This document shows positions 60,097 to 64,000 of a stretch of DNA of 64,000 bases, in pieces. This DNA comes from Planctomycetota bacterium (GTDB lineage: Bacteria > Planctomycetota > Planctomycetia > Planctomycetales > Planctomycetaceae), in NCBI GenBank assembly GCA_003388505.1, contig QQVO01000012.1, positions 62,001 through 126,000 of the forward strand, read 5' to 3'. Numbering within the stretch: position 1 is the first letter of the stretch; every line of letters starts with the position of its first letter. A program made the translations under genes and the position numbers. Under the pieces are notes generated by a model. It did no database searches. It saw only the letters and a program-made list of their open reading frames with translations, and was not told the origin of the DNA.

Positions 60097-60885
60097 TCAC
60101 GCCGCTTTCATTTCGGGATCGTCGTTGCCGCGGATGGACGACTTCTGTTCGATGATGGACTGGGCGTCGAAGCGTTTGCCGAAGTAGAGATCCTGGGCGA
60201 TGGGGTCGCTGAGGACGGTCTCGGCGTCACCGGCGACGACGACGGTGCCGGCGCAGATGATGTAGTTGCGATCGGTGATGGTGAGCGTTTCGCGCTCGCG
60301 GTGGTCTGTGAGGAGGATTGCGATTCCGCTGTCGCGCATCTGGAAAATGATGTCCTGGATGTCGTTGATCGCTCGCGGATCGATGCCGGTGAACGGTTCG
60401 TCGAGCAGGACGATTCTGGGTCGACTGGCGAGGCAGCGGGCGATTTCGAGCCGGCGGCGTTCGCCTCCGGAAAGCGTGGAGGCGATCTGCGTCCGCTTGT
60501 CGCTCAAGCCGAATTGATCGAGCAGTTCGTCGATGGTCGCGCGTCGTTCCGAGCGGCTGAGAGGAAGAAACTCGAGAATCGCCTGGATGTTCTGCTCGAC
60601 GCTGAGCTTGACGAAGATGCTCTGATCCTGAGGCAGGTAGCCCATTCCGTTCCGGGCGCGCTTGTACATCGGCCATCCGGTGACGGTCTCGCCGCCGAGC
60701 GTGACTTCACCTTCGGTCGGCGAGATAAGGCCGCACGCCATGCGAAAGGTTGTGGTTTTCCCGGCTCCGTTGGGGCCGAGGAGTCCGACGATCTCGGACG
60801 GTTCGACTTCGAACGACACGCCGTCGACGGCGCGCTTGCCGCCGGGGTAAACCTTGACCATCTGCTGGCAGGTGAGCAATGACAT
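60097..60885 (-). CDS. lptB: LPS export ABC transporter ATP-binding protein
   Basis: 262 residues from ATG 60885. ATPase motifs: Walker A GPNGAGKTT (37-45), Q-loop YLPQDQSIF, signature LSGGERRR (138-145), Walker B RIVLLDEP (157-164) and switch LLTDHRERETL. The DH-x-x-RETL wording and IFVKLSVEQNI are typical of LptB, which powers lipopolysaccharide transport with LptF and LptG. About 20 residues of extra C-terminal tail follow GKRFDAQSI. No lptA or lptC is adjacent. Its presence fits the Gram-negative-like envelope of planctomycetes. Confidence 0.9.
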   Translation of the reverse strand: MSLLTCQQMVKVYPGGKRAVDGVSFEVEPSEIVGLLGPNGAGKTTTFRMACGLISPTEGEVTLGGETVTGWPMYKRARNGMGYLPQDQSIFVKLSVEQNIQAILEFLPLSRSERRATIDELLDQFGLSDKRTQIASTLSGGERRRLEIARCLASRPRIVLLDEPFTGIDPRAINDIQDIIFQMRDSGIAILLTDHRERETLTITDRNYIICAGTVVVAGDAETVLSDPIAQDLYFGKRFDAQSIIEQKSSIRGNDDPEMKAA

Positions 60886-60962
60886 GGCGGCAGTCCTCCT
60901 TGACTGGGTGAGCGCTCCCCTGCGGGTCGCGGCTAAACGGAAAACGAAGTCGCGGCGTATTC

Positions 60963-62816
60963 TCAGCGAATTCTCTGCATACGGCTGATCTGGGGGTAGA
61001 AGGGAATTGTGTACTTCGGATAGTCGTCGACCGGGACGGAGACGGAACGTCCGTGTTGATCCCGGGAAATCGCGTGGTGGGACCAGACGCCGTAGCCCCG
61101 GCCGTCGTTCAGGAAGGGGACGCCGTGAGGCCAGTAGATGTAGAAGGCCTTGCCGACGAGATACTCGCGGGGGACGGTTTTGGTGGAGCGCCAGAGGCGG
61201 CTGTCGCTGCTGCGGGGGCTGTTGTCGCCGAGCGCGAGGTAGCTGTCGGGGCCGATTTCGAGATCCAACTGATCCTTTGTGAGGCACTCTTCCACATAGG
61301 CCTCGGCCCACTTGTCGGGATCGTCGAGCAGTTCGCTGAGCGTGCGCTGGAATCCGACGGCGGAGTTTTCGTCTGAATCGGCGCGATAGTAGATGTCGCG
61401 TTCGATGAAGAGATCGGAGACGGAGGCTGCGGCTCCCTGGAGGGCGATCGCGACGGGCGTCAGGTCGGCCTGGGTGGGGACGGCGCTCGCGAGTCCTTTT
61501 CGCTCGTAGGTGGTGGGGTTGTTGAACTCGACCAGATCGTCGTCGACCCAGAGGCAGAGGCGGTCATCGACGTTGGCGAACGAGAGTTCGTAGGCGCCGG
61601 GGCCGCCGATCGACGTGTGAGCGGTGGCAATTTGCCGGACGTCGGTGTCTTCGAATCCGGACTGCAGTTCGAGCAGGCGGGCGGTCCCATCCTGCAGGTT
61701 GATGCGGCAGTGATAGCGATAAACGCCTTCGACGAGTTCGATGGTCAACTCGGCGTCTTGCTGGACGTCTTCGAGATCGAGCCGGAAACTGAGGGTGAGA
61801 TCGCCGACCCAGAACGGTCCGTAATCGATGCCGCCGTTGAGGTTCAGACCGTGGTGGTCGTCGGTGGTGTAGGCGTTGTAGCCGCAGAGATCGGAGATCA
61901 GACTGGCCTGGGGTGTGGGCGGCCCGCGTTCGAGGTTGCGCCAGTCGTCGGGTCGCGCGAGGAAATGCCGGTACCTGAGCCAGGACGGTTCGTTCGTGAC
62001 TGGGGCGCTGTAGCGTCGCTCGTCCCCGTCGTCGGCGAGCGTCCAGTCGGATGCATCGGCCCAGTCTGCGAGCAGGGCGTCGTTCTCGGATTTGCGCATG
62101 GCGTGCCAGCGCTCCGGCCAGCCGGCGGCGATCAACTCGCGAGGCGGATGCCGGTCGTCGTAGACGGGGATCTGCAACCGGCGTTGCTTGTCGGGGTTGT
62201 CTTTGCGGAGGATTTTTTCGCTGCGCTCGCCATCGGCGCCGACTAAATAGAGGTTGCCCTGTTTAATGCGGATTGTTTCGTCCGGCAGGCCGACGACGCG
62301 TTTGATGTAGTTCGTTTCCGGTTCTTCGGGCCACTTGAAGACGAAGACGTCGAACCGGTCGGGGTCGCCGAACTCGTAGGGATACTTGTTGACGAGAATG
62401 CGGTCGCCGTTGAACGCGAGTTTTTCTTCGAGGTTCTGGTTCTCGAACCCGCAATTCGGGCAGAGGGCGGTGTACAACCGCGGTCCGCCGAGGTAGTCAC
62501 CCTGCCTGTCGACGGTCCACTTCAGGTAGCCTTCGCGATCGACCTCGTCGCTTGCGCCGACCACGATGCGGTACCCGCATTGCTCGCACAGACATTCCTT
62601 ATGGCGACCATACAAAGTGGGGGCCATCGATCCGGTCGGAATGACGAAGGCCTCCGCCTCGAAGGTGCGAAACAGAAAGGCGAGCACGAAAGCGAACACG
62701 ATCGATTCAATCGTGTCGCGCCAGCTCTCCCTGGGCTTCGTCTGTTCGGGCGCAGACTTGTCGGCGGACCGGGAAGTCTCACCTGCCGATTTGTTCGTCG
62801 ACTTCTCTTTCGCCAT
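60963..62816 (-). CDS. lepB: Signal peptidase I with large inserted domain
   Basis: 617 residues from ATG 62816, about twice the usual length. The N-terminal anchor is SIVFAFVLAFLFRTFEAEAF. Catalytic Ser63 is in IPTGSMAPTL and Lys172 in NYIKRVVGLPDE. Between them is a zinc-ribbon-like insert (Cys77-x2-Cys80, Cys119-x2-Cys122). A second insertion of roughly 300 residues (about 190-500) is beta-rich (DLTLSFRLDLEDVQQDAELT, GPGAYELSFANVDDRLCLWV) and looks like a jelly-roll. Conserved box E follows it (YLALGDNSPRSSDSRLW). The enzyme should remove signal peptides from exported proteins. A paralogue lies upstream on the same strand. Confidence 0.92.
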   Translation of the reverse strand: MAKEKSTNKSAGETSRSADKSAPEQTKPRESWRDTIESIVFAFVLAFLFRTFEAEAFVIPTGSMAPTLYGRHKECLCEQCGYRIVVGASDEVDREGYLKWTVDRQGDYLGGPRLYTALCPNCGFENQNLEEKLAFNGDRILVNKYPYEFGDPDRFDVFVFKWPEEPETNYIKRVVGLPDETIRIKQGNLYLVGADGERSEKILRKDNPDKQRRLQIPVYDDRHPPRELIAAGWPERWHAMRKSENDALLADWADASDWTLADDGDERRYSAPVTNEPSWLRYRHFLARPDDWRNLERGPPTPQASLISDLCGYNAYTTDDHHGLNLNGGIDYGPFWVGDLTLSFRLDLEDVQQDAELTIELVEGVYRYHCRINLQDGTARLLELQSGFEDTDVRQIATAHTSIGGPGAYELSFANVDDRLCLWVDDDLVEFNNPTTYERKGLASAVPTQADLTPVAIALQGAAASVSDLFIERDIYYRADSDENSAVGFQRTLSELLDDPDKWAEAYVEECLTKDQLDLEIGPDSYLALGDNSPRSSDSRLWRSTKTVPREYLVGKAFYIYWPHGVPFLNDGRGYGVWSHHAISRDQHGRSVSVPVDDYPKYTIPFYPQISRMQRIR

Positions 62817-63024
62817 GGTCCTTGAGCGTTCTGATCGAGACGGTCTCCCGTGGGGACCGCTGTGCCTGAATTCCTCGGGAAGGGACTGGGGGTGATTTCG
62901 CCGGTGGGCGGGCGTTTGCCTCTCATCTTAGGGCGAGCGCGTTGCGTGAACAGTGACTACGCCGCTGCCGGCCGGTTCATTGGAGGAAAGTGCGAATTGC
63001 GGGGCGCCTCCGATTCGCTGCAAG

Positions 63025-64000
63025 TTACTGAATGTAGCGGATTCGTGAAAAATCGGGAACGCGGATCGTTCTTGTGCGGTTTCCGATCTGGAAGCGGGCG
63101 GGACGCGAGGGGAGGTGCACGACCAGCGGGCGTCCGATGAGCAGTTCCCTCCGGAGGCCGGGGTTTGTCCAGTGGCGGCTGTCGACCGAGACGGCGCTGT
63201 TGTCGCCGAGCATGAAGAATTCGTCGGCCCCCAGTTGGAACTGCTGCGTGGGCCGATCTCTGGCAGGGGTGTAGTAGACGTCGCGGAACAGACCGACGTG
63301 GTTGACCGCGGCATCCAGTCCCGCGCCGCCGAAGCTGACCGGTCTCTGCAGGGCGGCTTGCGAGTCTTCAGACTCTTCGTAGCGGAAGGGCTCGCAGATT
63401 GGCGCGTCGTCGCAGGCGAGCAAGATCTGGCGGTCAAACGTCGACATGATGAGGATTACGGGGCGTCGGCGGAGTTTCGGGGGGAGCGGTGCGGTGCGGA
63501 GCGGCTTGTCGACGCCGTCGGCCGTGATGCGGACCTGATCTCGCCCGAAGTCGAACTCGGCGTAGAAGACGTTGGCTCCGTCGGTCATTTCCATGACGAA
63601 GAGTCCGGTTCCGGCTTTCCATTCGAGTTCCAGTTCCAGCATGAGATCGCGAACCGGGTAGGACTCCTCGTCGCTGTGGCTGTGGTTGTATTCGAGCGTG
63701 TTGGTGAGGGGGGCGACATGCGATCGAACGTAGAGCCTGCGGACGGCGCGACGAAACTCCTCGTCGTCGGTCATTTCGTCCCAGCGCCTCCAGGAGCGGT
63801 GCGGCAGGGCCCCGAAGCATGTCAAACGCTGCGGCTCGGCGTCGTATTCCAGGGATGAGAGGAGCGGATTGGGCGGTTCGACGCCCTCCGGCCAGGCGGA
63901 CAGTTCGACGGAGGAGCGATGGATTCCGCCGGCGCGCTGCCAGTGACGGTATTCGATCCAGTCGAGCGAGGCGGTTTCGGGGGAGCGGCCGGCGGTCGAG
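63025..64000 (-). CDS. Second signal peptidase I-like protein (5' end outside the window)
   Basis: The frame stays open from the TAA at 63025-63027 to the right edge, so the start lies beyond 64000 and the catalytic Ser/Lys part is not visible. The visible 324 residues match the C-terminal half of the neighbouring paralogue: a beta-rich insert (SYPVRDLMLELELEWKAGTG, VNHVGLFRDVYYTPARDRPT) followed by box E (EFFMLGDNSAVSVDSRHW) and GRPLVVHLPSRPAR. The end is shorter than in the paralogue and reads DFSRIRYIQ. It is probably co-transcribed with lepB 208 bp downstream. Confidence 0.82.
   Translation of the reverse strand, partial: STAGRSPETASLDWIEYRHWQRAGGIHRSSVELSAWPEGVEPPNPLLSSLEYDAEPQRLTCFGALPHRSWRRWDEMTDDEEFRRAVRRLYVRSHVAPLTNTLEYNHSHSDEESYPVRDLMLELELEWKAGTGLFVMEMTDGANVFYAEFDFGRDQVRITADGVDKPLRTAPLPPKLRRRPVILIMSTFDRQILLACDDAPICEPFRYEESEDSQAALQRPVSFGGAGLDAAVNHVGLFRDVYYTPARDRPTQQFQLGADEFFMLGDNSAVSVDSRHWTNPGLRRELLIGRPLVVHLPSRPARFQIGNRTRTIRVPDFSRIRYIQ

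Overview
The window reads as a high-GC bacterial chromosome of the phylum Planctomycetota, probably order Planctomycetales. Four things point there: a formylmethanofuran-dehydrogenase-type subunit A (H4MPT-linked C1 metabolism), a very large secreted protein resembling the DUF1581/1582/1583 family known from Rhodopirellula, an EF-G of the spirochaete/planctomycete/mitochondrial EF-G1 type, and two signal peptidases with large insertions. No database search was possible, so family names rest on motifs and recall.

Layout. 0-4 kb: 3' part of a tandem amidohydrolase, then a minus-strand cassette of nucleotidyltransferase, 80-residue protein and HEPN protein. 4.5-12.3 kb: TPR protein, secreted beta-helix protein, HigBA-type toxin-antitoxin, secreted DUF11-repeat protein, L-fuconate dehydratase-like enzyme. 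12.5-19.6 kb (minus): PilZ-like protein, inositol-monophosphatase-family enzyme, an HscC-type Hsp70 operon with a J-like membrane protein, RimK-like ATP-grasp ligase. 19.6-23.8 kb: EF-G bracketed by long non-coding repeats. 23.8-28.9 kb: FHA-GGDEF protein, sulfatase, ECF sigma/anti-sigma pair, small lipoprotein. 29-41 kb: giant secreted protein, esterase fusion, threonine aldolase, RelE-type toxin-antitoxin, lipoprotein. 41-46 kb: LysM-L,D-transpeptidase, Tex, ThpR. 46-54.7 kb (minus): two subunits of a molybdenum hydroxylase, MurB/MurC, a secreted protein, Dxs and a prenyl diphosphate synthase. 55-64 kb: secreted protein, orphan FhcA-like subunit, PIN/RHH toxin-antitoxin, LptB, two signal peptidase I paralogues (the second cut by the window edge).

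How it fits together. Much of the content serves the cell envelope: peptidoglycan (MurB, MurC, L,D-transpeptidase), isoprenoid carriers (Dxs plus prenyl synthase, start and stop codons overlapping), lipopolysaccharide export (LptB), secretion (signal peptidases), and several large exported proteins. FhcA and the ATP-grasp ligase may both belong to methanopterin-dependent C1 metabolism. Three toxin-antitoxin modules appear to share one promoter design, with the -10 box 5-6 nt before the start codon.

The most unusual signal is non-coding. Several families of short palindromic repeats fill the spacers. One 154-bp family occurs three times at the same length; one copy sits inside a longer repeat, is flanked by an 8-bp direct repeat, has an apparently empty counterpart site 3.5 kb away, and carries its core inverted relative to its arms. 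This looks like a small non-autonomous mobile element.
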